Positions 41,099 through 49,436 of a DNA stretch of 54,349 bases are shown piece by piece. Every line of letters starts with the position of its first letter. Position 1 is the first letter of the stretch. The notes beneath the pieces were generated by a model. It was not told the origin of the DNA and made no database searches. It saw only the letters and a program-made list of their open reading frames with translations. The position numbers and the translations under genes were made by a program. Origin of the DNA: an uncultured Collinsella sp. (GTDB lineage Bacteria; Actinomycetota; Coriobacteriia; Coriobacteriales; Coriobacteriaceae); contig UQIG01000013.1 of NCBI GenBank assembly GCA_900541135.1, positions 1-54,349 on the forward strand, in the 5' to 3' direction.

Positions 41099-42037
41099 AT
41101 GCCGACGTCGTTGACCGAACTTTTTTCGCCCGCCTGCCATTTGTGTCCGCGCCGTTGCGGTGCGGCGCGCGATGAGGGCGCGCACGGCGTCTGCGGTGCT
41201 AACGACACGCTCAAGGTGGCCCGCGCCGCGCTTCATATGTGGGAGGAGCCGCCTATCTCGGGCGAGGCCGGTTCGGGCACGATCTTCTTTAGCGGCTGCT
41301 CGCTCAAATGTATCTACTGCCAGAACCACGAGATCTCGACCGGCAATTTTGGCCTTGAGATTTCGCCTGAGCGCCTGGTCGAGATTATGCTGGAACTGCA
41401 GGACCAGGGTGCCAACAACATCAATTTGGTGACGGCGACGCACTATGCGCACCTGTTGCCTGCCGCGATTGCCGCGGCACGGGCGCGCGGACTGGTTATC
41501 CCAATCGTCTACAACACGAGTGGTTACGAGCGCGCGAGTGCCGTGGCGGCGCTGGGCGACCTGGTCGATGTGTGGCTCACCGACTTTAAATATGCCGATG
41601 CCGGGCTTGCGCAGTCGCTCTCCCATATAAAGGATTACCCGCGTGTGGCCGTGTCGGGTCTGGCCCAGATGGCGCGCGAGATCGAGCGCCGCGGGGGAGA
41701 GTTGGTGGACGAGGACGGGCTTATGAAGCGTGGCATGATCGTGCGTCACCTGGTGCTTCCGGGGCATGCAGACGATTCGTGTCGCGTGCTGGACCTGGTG
41801 TGGCAGACGGTGGGCGACGTGCCGATCTCGGTTATGAACCAGTACACGCCCAATGCGCTCATGCGCGAGCAGGGCGGCGACCTGGCACGCGCCGTGACGC
41901 GTGAAGAGTACGAGCAGGTGCTCGACCATGCCGACGACCTGGGTTTTACGACGATGTTCTGGCAAGAGGGCGGCGCGGTAGACGAGAGCTTCACCCCGGC
42001 CTTCGACACCACCGGTGTTCTTACCAGCGCAAAGTAG
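41099..42037 (+). CDS. Radical SAM protein (PflX/COG1313 type)
   Basis: This 312-residue protein binds a [4Fe-4S] cluster through GCSLKCIYCQNHEIS (CxxxCxxC). An additional Cys-rich N-terminus, CHLCPRRCGAARDE then GVCGAN, is characteristic of the COG1313 family related to pyruvate-formate-lyase activating enzymes. The remainder has the radical SAM barrel (NINLVTATHY, IVYNTSGYE, WLTDFKYAD). The target is unknown. The start at 41099 has GGAG nine bases upstream; a TTG at 41084 is possible. It probably functions only under anaerobic conditions. Confidence 0.9.
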   Translation: MPTSLTELFSPACHLCPRRCGAARDEGAHGVCGANDTLKVARAALHMWEEPPISGEAGSGTIFFSGCSLKCIYCQNHEISTGNFGLEISPERLVEIMLELQDQGANNINLVTATHYAHLLPAAIAAARARGLVIPIVYNTSGYERASAVAALGDLVDVWLTDFKYADAGLAQSLSHIKDYPRVAVSGLAQMAREIERRGGELVDEDGLMKRGMIVRHLVLPGHADDSCRVLDLVWQTVGDVPISVMNQYTPNALMREQGGDLARAVTREEYEQVLDHADDLGFTTMFWQEGGAVDESFTPAFDTTGVLTSAK

Positions 42038-42045
42038 CGCGTTCG

Positions 42046-42083
42046 TCGATGATTTTTCTGGGACGGGGATAAAAAATCATCGA
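42046..42083 (+). repeat. GGGAC-type palindrome (stem TCGATGATTTTT)
   Basis: Perfect 12-bp arms (42046-42057, 42072-42083) around loop CTGGGACGGGGATA. It begins nine bases after the radical SAM stop. Confidence 0.88.
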
Positions 42084-42146
42084 GAGGATCGCCTGTTCGA
42101 AAAGTTGCCAAAATAGCCGCGCCCCAAAAAGACTGGTTATTGGGCG

Positions 42147-42174
42147 TTGACAGTTGGCGAGCCGTAGGTAAAAT
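42147..42174 (+). promoter_or_regulatory. Promoter of tRNA-Ala
   Basis: -35 TTGACA (42147-42152), 16-base spacer, -10 TAAAAT (42169-42174). The start would fall a few bases before the tRNA 5' end at 42188. Confidence 0.85.
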
Positions 42175-42187
42175 ATCGACTTGTCCT

Positions 42188-42260
42188 GGGGACGTAGCTC
42201 AGTTGGGAGAGCGCTGCCGTCGCATGGCAGAGGCCGAGGGTTCGACTCCCTTCGTCTCCA
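42188..42260 (+). tRNA. tRNA-Ala, anticodon CGC
   Basis: A 73-base cloverleaf: acceptor GGGGACG/CGTCTCC, D-arm GCTC/GAGC, anticodon stem CTGCC/GGCAG with loop GTCGCAT, T-arm GAGGG/CCCTT around TTCGACT. The anticodon is CGC, reading GCG (Ala). The G3-U70 wobble pair, the identity mark for alanine, is present, confirming the call. CCA is not encoded. Confidence 0.97.
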
Positions 42261-42274
42261 CCCTTGGATTTGAT

Positions 42275-42307
42275 AAGCCGCTGACATTGTGTCGGCGGCT
42301 TTTTTTA
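42275..42307 (+). terminator. Terminator after tRNA-Ala
   Basis: AAGCCGC (42275-42281) pairs with GCGGCTT (42295-42301), then T7. The next gene starts only 18 bases on, with its AAAGAAAGGG site directly after the T-run, so some read-through into it is possible. Confidence 0.85.
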
Positions 42308-42324
42308 AAAGAAAGGGCTATACC

Positions 42325-42783
42325 ATGGCCGAGCTTGAGTCCCAACCATTGTCCGACGAGGAGCGCGCTGAGTTGGAAGAGCTCCGCGCTGAGAAGGCCC
42401 GCCGCGAGGCTCGGGAAGAGGCCCGTCGCGAGCGTGAGGAGCTGGCTGCCCTGCGCGCCGAGCGTGCGAAGGCCGAGGAGGTCGCCTCGAACGCCGCATC
42501 CGAGCGCAAGCCCGCGCCCGCACCCAAGCCCGCTGCTGCGAAGCCTGCACCTGCCGCGCCCAAACCTCAGCCTAAAAAGGCCGCTCGTCCCAAGTCCGTC
42601 GAGCCCAAGCCGAGCCGTGACGAGATGACCTTTGCCCAGCGCATGGTTGCCTCCAAGGAACCTACGGGCGAGAACGAGATCCCTGGCATGGCGCCGGCTC
42701 AAAAAATCATCATTGTCCTTGCCCTCATCGCGTTTGTCATCTTTATGGGCTACACGATCCTGACCAGCATGGGCCTGCTCTAA
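42325..42783 (+). CDS. Unknown coiled-coil protein with one C-terminal membrane segment
   Basis: This 152-residue protein is not recognised as a family. Residues ~6-55 are a highly charged Glu/Arg/Ala coiled coil (EERAELEELRAEKARREARE), followed by an Ala/Pro/Lys-rich linker (about 60-100) and a C-terminal hydrophobic helix (IIIVLALIAFVIFMGYTIL), so the protein is tail-anchored with its bulk in the cytoplasm. ATG at 42325 follows GAAAGGG. It directly follows the tRNA terminator and is 85 bases before pncB. Confidence 0.7.
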   Translation: MAELESQPLSDEERAELEELRAEKARREAREEARREREELAALRAERAKAEEVASNAASERKPAPAPKPAAAKPAPAAPKPQPKKAARPKSVEPKPSRDEMTFAQRMVASKEPTGENEIPGMAPAQKIIIVLALIAFVIFMGYTILTSMGLL

Positions 42784-42867
42784 CCGATTTGCATCGGGCG
42801 TCATGTCCGCATGCTCTGCTCTCGTCCAACCCTCAAATTCTGCACCACACATCTGAAAGGTCGCCCC

Positions 42868-44373
42868 ATGGCTTTGACCGACATCTCGCATCCCACCGAC
42901 ATTGCAATGCTCACCGATCTGTACGAGCTCACTATGGCCCAGGGCCTGTGGGAGAGCGGCAAGGCCAATGAGCAGGGTTGCTTTACCGCGTTTTACCGCG
43001 ACCATCCCTTTGGCAGCGCCTATGCCGTCATGTGCGGCACCGCCGAACTGCCCGAGCTGGTCGAGAACCTGCGTTTTACGCCCGAGGATATCGACTACCT
43101 CGCATCGCTTGAGGCCCCGGCCGGCGGCGCGATGTTCAAGTCCGCATTCCTCGACTACCTGCGCGATTTTCGTGCGCATGTAAATATCGACGCCGTCCCC
43201 GAGGGCGAGCTCGTCTTTCCGCGCGAGCCCATGGTGCGCGTCACCGGTCCTGCGCTCGAGTGCCAGCTGCTTGAGACGGCGCTGCTCAACATCGTCGGGT
43301 TTCAGACGCTTGTCGCCACCAAGACGGCGCGCGTGGTGTTGGCGGCCGACGGTCGCCCCGTGGCGGAGTTTGGCCTGCGCCGAGCCCAGGGTCCCGATGG
43401 CGGCCTGGCCGTTGCGCGCGCGAGCTACGTTGCCGGCTGCTCCTCTACGTCCAATGTGCTCGCCGGCCGCCGCTACGGTATTCCCGTCTTTGGCACGCAT
43501 GCTCACAGCTGGGTGATGAGCTTCGATTCCGAGCTCGAGGCCTTCCGTGCCTTTGCCAAATCGAGCCCCAAGAACTGCACGCTGCTCATCGACACCTATG
43601 ACGTGCGCGAGGGCTGTGAACATGCCATTACGGTTGCCAAGGAGATGGAAGCGGTGGGCGAGCGCTTGTCGGCCATTCGCATTGACTCCGGCGACCTCGC
43701 CAAGCTCTCCAAGTATGTTCGCGGCCGTTTTGATGCCGAGGGCCTGCCCTATGTGGGGATCTCGGTTTCTAACGATCTGGATGAGTACACGATTCAGTCG
43801 CTGCTCGACCAGGGCGCGCCCATCGACAGCTTTGGCGTGGGTACCAAGCTCGCGACCTGCTATGACCAGCCGGCGCTGGGCGGCGTGTACAAGCTTTCCG
43901 CCCGCCGTGCGAGCGAGGCAGATCCATGGACTCCGGTGGTCAAGCTCTCCGAGCAGCCCTACAAGCGCACGATCCCGGGTGTGCAACGCGTGCGTCGTTA
44001 TTACGACGGCTTTGGCGGCCCGGTCTGCGACATGATCTACGACGAGGACCATCTGGCGGGGGAGGGCGCCGCGCGCGGCAATACCCTCGTGGCCGTGAAT
44101 GATGCCGCCCTGGTGACCGACGTGTCCGAACTTGAGTATCGCGAGCTGCTGGTGCCGATCGTGCGCGATGGCAGCGCGGTGGCTCCGCGTGAGAGCATCC
44201 AGGACGCGCGCGAGCGCTGTGCTTGGGCGCTCGATCATCTGGACGCAGCTTTCAAGCGCTTCCTGTACCCGCAGACCTATGTGGTGGGCATGGAGCAGGG
44301 CCTGGCTCAGGTGCGCGACGAGCTCGTGCGCAAGAACATGGCCGCGGCCTCTGCCTTTCCTTGGGCTCACTAA
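42868..44373 (+). CDS. pncB: Nicotinate phosphoribosyltransferase
   Basis: NAD salvage: nicotinate plus PRPP gives nicotinate mononucleotide, with ATP stimulation. The protein has 501 residues. Family segments: TDLYELTMAQGLW at the start, EFGLRRAQGPDGG (binds nicotinate), GTHAHSWVMSF with the phospho-accepting His, and IRIDSGDLAKLSK. A C-terminal region of ~100 residues is typical of bacterial long forms. It starts at 42868 (MALTDISHP) behind GAAAGG. Confidence 0.95.
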   Translation: MALTDISHPTDIAMLTDLYELTMAQGLWESGKANEQGCFTAFYRDHPFGSAYAVMCGTAELPELVENLRFTPEDIDYLASLEAPAGGAMFKSAFLDYLRDFRAHVNIDAVPEGELVFPREPMVRVTGPALECQLLETALLNIVGFQTLVATKTARVVLAADGRPVAEFGLRRAQGPDGGLAVARASYVAGCSSTSNVLAGRRYGIPVFGTHAHSWVMSFDSELEAFRAFAKSSPKNCTLLIDTYDVREGCEHAITVAKEMEAVGERLSAIRIDSGDLAKLSKYVRGRFDAEGLPYVGISVSNDLDEYTIQSLLDQGAPIDSFGVGTKLATCYDQPALGGVYKLSARRASEADPWTPVVKLSEQPYKRTIPGVQRVRRYYDGFGGPVCDMIYDEDHLAGEGAARGNTLVAVNDAALVTDVSELEYRELLVPIVRDGSAVAPRESIQDARERCAWALDHLDAAFKRFLYPQTYVVGMEQGLAQVRDELVRKNMAAASAFPWAH

Positions 44374-44452
44374 TTCCTTGGGCGGTAGGGGCGAGTCACG
44401 CTTCCTTGGCCGCCGGCTCGGCCGTTCGCTGAACAGTTGATTGGTTTGACGT

Positions 44453-45580
44453 ATGACGACTTCTTATAAAACGATGGTGGTAAAGATCGGTTCGTCCACG
44501 GTGGTGGGTGCCGATGGCAAGGTCAACCGCGCCTTTATCGGCGGACTTGCCGATCAGGCCGCAGCGCTGCGCAAGCTCGGCTGGCGTCTGGTCGTGGTGA
44601 GCTCGGGCGCTATCGCCTGTGGCTATCCCGTGTTGGGCTTCGACCGCAAGCCGGTCGGCGACCTTCCGAGCTTACAGGCTTGCGCCTCTGCCGGTCAGTG
44701 CATCATCTCGTCGGCCTACGACGAGGAGTTTCATGCGCGCGACCTGCTCACCTCGCTCGTACTGCTCACGCGCCATGATACGGCCCGCCGCACGTCCTAC
44801 CTGCATGCACGCGACGCTCTGCTGCGCCTGGTGAAGCTTGGCGTGGTGCCGGTCGTCAACGAGAACGATACCGTTACCGTCGATGAGATTAAGTTTGGCG
44901 ACAACGACACACTGGCGGCGCTTGTGAGCTGCCTGGTTTCTGCCGATCTGTGCGTGACGCTCTCGGACATCGATGGTCTCTATACTGCCAATCCGCATGA
45001 GGACCTCACGGCCGAGTTTGTTCCTGTCGTGCATAAGATCGATGCCAAGATTATTGCCTCGGCGGGCGATTCTTCCACATCGGTGGGAACGGGCGGCATG
45101 ATTACCAAGATCCGCGCGAGCCGCATCCTGATGACGGCGGGCATTCAGAGCGTGATTTGCTCGGGCGAGGAACCCGATGCGCTCGTGCGCCTCGCCCGCG
45201 GCGAGAGCGTGGGCACGCTGTTCGATCCGCCGGCGGAGCGTCTGGACATCGCACCCCGCAAGCTGTGGATCGCACTGGGCGACAAGGCGCATGGCTCGGT
45301 GACGGTCGATGATGGTGCTGCGAAGGCGCTGGTCAGCCGTGGCTCTTCCTTGCTTGCGGTGGGTATTCGCGAGGTCGATGGCCAGTTTGCCGAGGGCGAT
45401 GTGCTCGACGTGTGCGACCCGAGCGGTATGGTTGTCGCCCGCGGTATCGCCGAGGCCGATTCGGACGTGCTGGAACTTGCTGCCGGTCGCCGCCAGGACC
45501 AGATCGCCAGCAACCGCCTGCTCGCTAACCTGGCCGAGAAGCCGGCGATACACAGGGATAACTTGATCGTATTTGCATAA
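44453..45580 (+). CDS. proB: Glutamate 5-kinase
   Basis: First step of proline synthesis. The 375-residue protein has an amino-acid-kinase domain (VVKIGSSTVVG, VVVSSGAIACG, NENDTVTVDEIKFGDND, GTGGMITKI) followed by a C-terminal PUA domain (from about residue 275). Feedback control by proline is expected from the NENDT loop region but is not shown by sequence alone. An 18-bp hairpin terminates the gene. proA is nearby in the same direction, separated by a hydrolase on the other strand. Confidence 0.96.
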   Translation: MTTSYKTMVVKIGSSTVVGADGKVNRAFIGGLADQAAALRKLGWRLVVVSSGAIACGYPVLGFDRKPVGDLPSLQACASAGQCIISSAYDEEFHARDLLTSLVLLTRHDTARRTSYLHARDALLRLVKLGVVPVVNENDTVTVDEIKFGDNDTLAALVSCLVSADLCVTLSDIDGLYTANPHEDLTAEFVPVVHKIDAKIIASAGDSSTSVGTGGMITKIRASRILMTAGIQSVICSGEEPDALVRLARGESVGTLFDPPAERLDIAPRKLWIALGDKAHGSVTVDDGAAKALVSRGSSLLAVGIREVDGQFAEGDVLDVCDPSGMVVARGIAEADSDVLELAAGRRQDQIASNRLLANLAEKPAIHRDNLIVFA

Positions 45581-45624
45581 AGAAAGACAGCGCTGCGGAT
45601 CGTTTCCCGCAGCGCTGTCTTTCT
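45581..45624. terminator. Hairpin terminator after proB
   Basis: A perfect 18-bp stem, AGAAAGACAGCGCTGCGG (45581-45598) and its complement (45607-45624), with an eight-base loop. T-rich ends on both strands; it sits one base after the proB stop. Confidence 0.85.
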
Positions 45625-45626
45625 CG

Positions 45627-45675
45627 TGCCGGCACCTGGGGACGTTTCTTTTGTGCCGGCAGGTGGGGACACTCC
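45627..45675 (+). repeat. GGGAC-type palindrome and half copy (stem TGCCGGCAC)
   Basis: TGCCGGCAC (45627-45635) and GTGCCGGCA (45653-45661) flank CTGGGGACGTTTCTTTT. A second loop, GGTGGGGACACTCC, follows from the right arm without a closing arm. Confidence 0.85.
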
Positions 45676-45679
45676 TTTG

Positions 45680-47098
45680 CTAGAAGATTCGGCGCAGGTC
45701 TCCGCGGTTGAGGGCCTCGTCGAAGAGGTGCTTGAATACCACGCTGCCGTGCAGGCCGTCGTGCTCGAACTCGTTGGTCACCCAGGCATGCGAGTTGCCC
45801 ACGCGGCTGAGCGTATCAAGCTGCAGGCCCGAATCCACGTACATGTCGTCGAAATACACCGCGGCCTGCAGGGGCACCTCGTTGCACGCCAGTCGCTGCG
45901 GGTCGTAGATCTTGTCCCAGCTGGTGTCTTCCATCAGCAGGTCCATGGCGGGCTTGAAGGGCTTGAGCTCGGGCATCTGCTCGAACATCCACGGGAACAT
46001 GGCCTCGCCGGTAAACATGAGCGGGCGCGCGAGTGTGTCGAACTCGGCACGATGGGCCTTCTCCTCTGCTGCGGCCCAGCGAATGGGCATGGTGTCGCCG
46101 TCGGCGTAGATAAACTCCTGCAGTGTCCAGTACAGCGGGTTTGTACGCGTGTTGGTGCGCTCGAAGGCGCGCATCAAAAAGCTGTCGGATACCGAGGAGC
46201 CGCAGCTCAGCGTACCGTCGCCAGTAACAAAAGCGTGATCGATAGTCCAATGCATGCGCTCAAAGCTCGGCTTCATGCCAAAGTCGCTGCCCATGAGCTG
46301 TAGGCGCTCGACCGTCATCGGCGAGCCGTCGGGCAGCACGGGCTTCTGTGCCTCGAGCGCATCGGCCAGGGCTGCCACGCGCTCGACGTCGGCGGGGTAG
46401 CGGTCGTAATACTGCTGCGTCTTGGCGGCCATGCGCGGGAAGGTGTGCGCGTAGACCTCGCTGGCGCTCGCCGGCACGTGGGGGATGCCGCCGCAGGTAA
46501 AGCTCGCCGCCACGCCCTCGGGGAAGAGCGACAGATAACTCAACGTCAAAAAGCCGCCGTAGCTCTGGCCGAGCGTGACCCAGGGCTTGCCGCCAAAGCC
46601 CACCAGACGCAGGTACTCAAAATCGCGCACGATGGAGCTGGCGAGGTGGCGCTTGAGGAAGTCGGCCTGCGAGCGTGCTGTATCGGCGCCGGCGGCCGTT
46701 GCGCGATCGCCCAGTGCCTTGATCGTGCGTCCGTCCACGCAGCTACTGCGTCCGGTGCCGCGCTGGTCGGGAAGGACCACGCGGAAGTGCTTGACGGCCT
46801 CCTCGATCCAGCCGTCGCTTGTAGGCGACAGCGGACGCGGGCTCTCGCCGCCGGGGCCGCCCTGCAAAAACAGGAGCAGCGGCAGATCGTCGTTGATGCG
46901 GTCAGGCGCGCAAACCACGCGGTAGAAGAGCTTGATGCTCTCGGGCGCGCCGGCGATTGGTGCCGGCATAGCGCCGCGGCGCATGGTGCTGCCGACGGCC
47001 AGGAGCATCGGCTCCAGGCCGCGCCAGTCAAGGGGGACGTCGATGCTGTGGTCCTCGACATAAAGGCCGGGGACGTGGTACGAAGTGATGAGGGCCAT
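45680..47098 (-). CDS. Alpha/beta hydrolase, S33 family (prolyl aminopeptidase-like)
   Basis: This 472-residue protein has the oxyanion motif LQGGPGGESPRP, nucleophile elbow GQSYGG and DQRGTGRSS, all typical of proline iminopeptidase and related S33 peptidases. The catalytic Asp/His are expected in the C-terminal third (HAWVTNEFEHDGLHGS contains a likely His). It lies between proB and proA on the opposite strand. Release of N-terminal proline from peptides would fit next to proline synthesis. It could also be a tripeptidyl-type or esterase enzyme. Confidence 0.85.
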   Translation of the reverse strand: MALITSYHVPGLYVEDHSIDVPLDWRGLEPMLLAVGSTMRRGAMPAPIAGAPESIKLFYRVVCAPDRINDDLPLLLFLQGGPGGESPRPLSPTSDGWIEEAVKHFRVVLPDQRGTGRSSCVDGRTIKALGDRATAAGADTARSQADFLKRHLASSIVRDFEYLRLVGFGGKPWVTLGQSYGGFLTLSYLSLFPEGVAASFTCGGIPHVPASASEVYAHTFPRMAAKTQQYYDRYPADVERVAALADALEAQKPVLPDGSPMTVERLQLMGSDFGMKPSFERMHWTIDHAFVTGDGTLSCGSSVSDSFLMRAFERTNTRTNPLYWTLQEFIYADGDTMPIRWAAAEEKAHRAEFDTLARPLMFTGEAMFPWMFEQMPELKPFKPAMDLLMEDTSWDKIYDPQRLACNEVPLQAAVYFDDMYVDSGLQLDTLSRVGNSHAWVTNEFEHDGLHGSVVFKHLFDEALNRGDLRRIF

Positions 47099-47210
47099 GT
47101 GAGTCTTCCGTTCGTTGCGGTGTTTCGGGTTGACCAATTCTACCGCCGCGGGCGAGGCCATGCGCAAATCGGCTACCATGGTTGCAAACTTCTAGGAGAA
47201 AGGGCCGCCC

Positions 47211-48497
47211 ATGTCGGTCGATATAGCCACGTATGTCCACGATCTTGCCGTTGCCGCCAAGGCAGCGTCGGCCTCGCTTGCCACGGCGAGCGATGAGCAG
47301 CGTCAGGAGGCCGTGCGCGCCATGGCCGCAGCACTGCGCAACGGTGTCGACTCCATCGTCGCCGCTAACGAGCTCGATATGTCCGCCGCACGCGATGCGG
47401 GCACTTCGGCCGGTCTGCTCGACCGTCTGCTGCTGACGCCCGAGCGCGTCGAGGGCATGGCCGCCGGCCTGGAAAAGCTCGCCGAGCTGCCCGATCCCGT
47501 CGGCCGCGTGCTCGACCACCGCGTGCTTGCGAGCGGTGTGGACCTGACCCGCGTGAGCGTGCCGTTGGGTCTGGTTGCCATGGTCTACGAGGCGCGCCCC
47601 AATGTGACGGCCGACGCCGCGGGCATCTGCATCCGCACCGGCAACGCCTGCATTCTGCGCGGCGGCTCGCTGGCCTATCACTCGTGTGCCATGATCGCCG
47701 AGCTGCTGGCCGATGCGCTCGAGGCCAAGGGCTTCCCGCGCGAGGCCGTGTCGATGATCGAGTCCACCGACCGCGAGGCCACCGGCGAGCTCATGAAGCT
47801 CCGCGGTATCGTCGACGTACTCATTCCGCGCGGCGGTGCAGGCTTGATCCAGCGCTGCGTGCGCGAGTCGCTTGTGCCGGTGATCGAGACGGGCACGGGC
47901 AACTGCCACATCTACGTGCATGAATCCGCCGACTTTGATAAGGCGCTCAACATTATCGTCAATGCCAAGACCCAGCGCGTAGGCGTGTGCAATGCCGCCG
48001 AGTCGCTGCTGGTCGACCGTGCTGTGGCAGATTCGTTTTTGCCGGCGGTCGTTGCCGTGCTGCACGACCACGGCGTACTGATTCACGGCGACGAGGCCAC
48101 GTGCGCCGCATGCGCCGACGCTGGGCTTGCCGAGGGCGACAACTACGTCGCCGCGACTGAGGAGGACTGGGGTCGCGAGTACCTGGCTCTCGAGATGAGC
48201 GTGAAGGTCGTGGCGAGCGAGGACGAGGCCATCGCACACATCAACCGCTACGGCACGATGCACTCCGAGGCCATCGTTGCCGAGGACACGGATGCTTGCG
48301 AGCGCTTCCTGGATGCGGTCGATGCCTCGGCCGTGTACGCCAACGCCAGCACGCGCTTCACTGACGGCGGCGAGTTTGGCCTGGGCGCCGAGATCGGCAT
48401 CTCGACCCAAAAACTCCACGCCCGTGGCCCCTTCGCCGCCGAGGCCCTCACCACCTACAAATACAAGCTCCGCGGCACCGGCCAGGTCCGCCCCTAA
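47211..48497 (+). CDS. proA: Gamma-glutamyl phosphate reductase
   Basis: Second step of proline synthesis; NADPH-dependent reduction to glutamate semialdehyde. 428 residues. Catalytic Cys is in QRVGVCNAAESLLV; other conserved parts are VPLGLVAMVYEARPNVT, GGSLAYHS, LIPRGGAGLIQ and GNCHIYVHE. The C-terminus has NASTRFTDGGEFGLGAEIGIST. Divergent from the S33 gene with ~110 bases between. The TAA stop overlaps the first bases of a small palindrome (48497-48533). Confidence 0.97.
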   Translation: MSVDIATYVHDLAVAAKAASASLATASDEQRQEAVRAMAAALRNGVDSIVAANELDMSAARDAGTSAGLLDRLLLTPERVEGMAAGLEKLAELPDPVGRVLDHRVLASGVDLTRVSVPLGLVAMVYEARPNVTADAAGICIRTGNACILRGGSLAYHSCAMIAELLADALEAKGFPREAVSMIESTDREATGELMKLRGIVDVLIPRGGAGLIQRCVRESLVPVIETGTGNCHIYVHESADFDKALNIIVNAKTQRVGVCNAAESLLVDRAVADSFLPAVVAVLHDHGVLIHGDEATCAACADAGLAEGDNYVAATEEDWGREYLALEMSVKVVASEDEAIAHINRYGTMHSEAIVAEDTDACERFLDAVDASAVYANASTRFTDGGEFGLGAEIGISTQKLHARGPFAAEALTTYKYKLRGTGQVRP

Positions 48498-48533
48498 ACC
48501 TACCAAAAAGGGACAGGTTTATTTTGGCAGGTT
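48497..48533 (+). repeat. GGGAC-type palindrome (stem AACCTRCCAAAA), copy p
   Basis: AACCTACCAAAA and TTTTGGCAGGTT arms (one wobble pair) around AGGGACAGGTTTA. The middle CAGGTT can also pair with the left arm, so two exclusive folds exist. It overlaps the proA stop and is followed by TTTATCTG, as in copies q and r. Confidence 0.92.
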
Positions 48534-48547
48534 TTATCTGCGGTTTT

Positions 48548-48576
48548 GCCGGGCGACGCGTTCGCCCGGCTTTTTT
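48548..48576 (+). terminator. Terminator after proA
   Basis: GCCGGGCGA (48548-48556) and TCGCCCGGC (48562-48570) with loop CGCGT, then TTTTTT. Strong intrinsic terminator. Confidence 0.92.
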
Positions 48577-48668
48577 CTCCGTATGCCTTTTCTGCCTTTC
48601 GGCTTGAGCCGCGGCGATATACGATAGTGACACCGTGTCCTAGCACCGACTCACTTGGAGGTATTGCC

Positions 48669-49268
48669 ATGTCTCAGACGCTTTCCGCCGGAATCACCCG
48701 TGACCGTGCGTTCGAACTGCTCAACGAGCACAACAAAGATCCGTTCCACATCACCCACGGCGAGACGGTCGAAGGCACCATGCGCTACTTTGCGCGCGAG
48801 TTCGACCCCGAGAACGAGGAGTTTTGGGGTATCGTCGGCCTGCTGCACGACTTGGATTGGGAGGAGCATGAGGACGACCCCGTGAACCACACCATCTATG
48901 CTGCCAAGATTCTGGAGGGCGAGGGCGCACCGCCCGAGCTCATCCGCGCCATCCAGACGCACACGTCCGATTTCAACGCCTCGCTGCCCAAGCCCGAGTC
49001 GCAGATGGAGAAGATCCTATTTGCGTGCGACGAACTTACCGGCCTGATCGGGGCCGCCGTTATCATGCGTCCGAGCAAAAGCGTCATGGACTTTACGACC
49101 AAGTCGCTCAAGAAGAAGTTCAAGGACAAGCGCTTTGCCGCCGGCTGCTCGCGCGACGTGATTACGCAGGGCGCCGAGATGCTGGGCTGGGAGCTCCCCG
49201 AGCTTTTCGACCGCACCATCGCGGCCATGCAGTCCTTCGCGCCCGACCGCGACACCTTCCAGGCCTAA
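48669..49268 (+). CDS. HD-domain phosphohydrolase
   Basis: This 199-residue protein has the HD fold: HITHGETVEGTMRYFAREF, then LLHDLDWEEHEDDPVNHT (the His-Asp pair) and later HTSDF and a conserved Asp (FACDELTGL). It is related to the small HDIG/YqeK-like or hydrolase groups acting on nucleotides; the substrate is unknown. The start at 48669 follows GGAGGTATT. Its stop codon TAA coincides with the edge (CTAACC) of the palindrome that begins the transposase unit. Confidence 0.88.
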   Translation: MSQTLSAGITRDRAFELLNEHNKDPFHITHGETVEGTMRYFAREFDPENEEFWGIVGLLHDLDWEEHEDDPVNHTIYAAKILEGEGAPPELIRAIQTHTSDFNASLPKPESQMEKILFACDELTGLIGAAVIMRPSKSVMDFTTKSLKKKFKDKRFAAGCSRDVITQGAEMLGWELPELFDRTIAAMQSFAPDRDTFQA

Positions 49269-49309
49269 CCTGCCAAAAAGGGACAGGTTTTTTGGTAGGT
49301 TTTATCTGG

Positions 49310-49350
49310 GAAAACGCTTCCGTTGGACGTTATTCAGCGGAAGCGTTTTC
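49310..49350 (+). terminator. Hairpin beside the transposase unit
   Basis: Perfect 13-bp arms GAAAACGCTTCCG and CGGAAGCGTTTTC with a 15-base loop. It lies one base inside copy q, between the HD gene and the RAYT gene, and may terminate transcription from both sides. Confidence 0.7.
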
Positions 49351-49436
49351 TGTTTGACATGGTGACGTTGGCGAATGGCGGCGCCTCGCGGCAGGCAGCT
49401 GCGCTTCGCCGTACTCGTAACTCGGCAAGCGCGACG

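Noticed and set aside
42199..44370. Long open frame (723 codons) antisense to pncB and the tRNA region
   Set aside because: It is a GC-rich shadow frame; the sense strand has a complete pncB, a tRNA and a coiled-coil gene with ribosome-binding sites. The antisense protein is Arg/His/Gly-biased without family features.
45581..45624. 18-bp perfect hairpin after proB as another GGGAC element
   Set aside because: Its loop (ATCGTTTC) has no GGGAC core and it sits directly on the proB stop with T-rich ends, so it is treated as a plain terminator.
47028..48506. Long antisense frame (492 codons) over proA
   Set aside because: Shadow frame of the intact proA; composition typical of reverse-complemented GC-rich codons.
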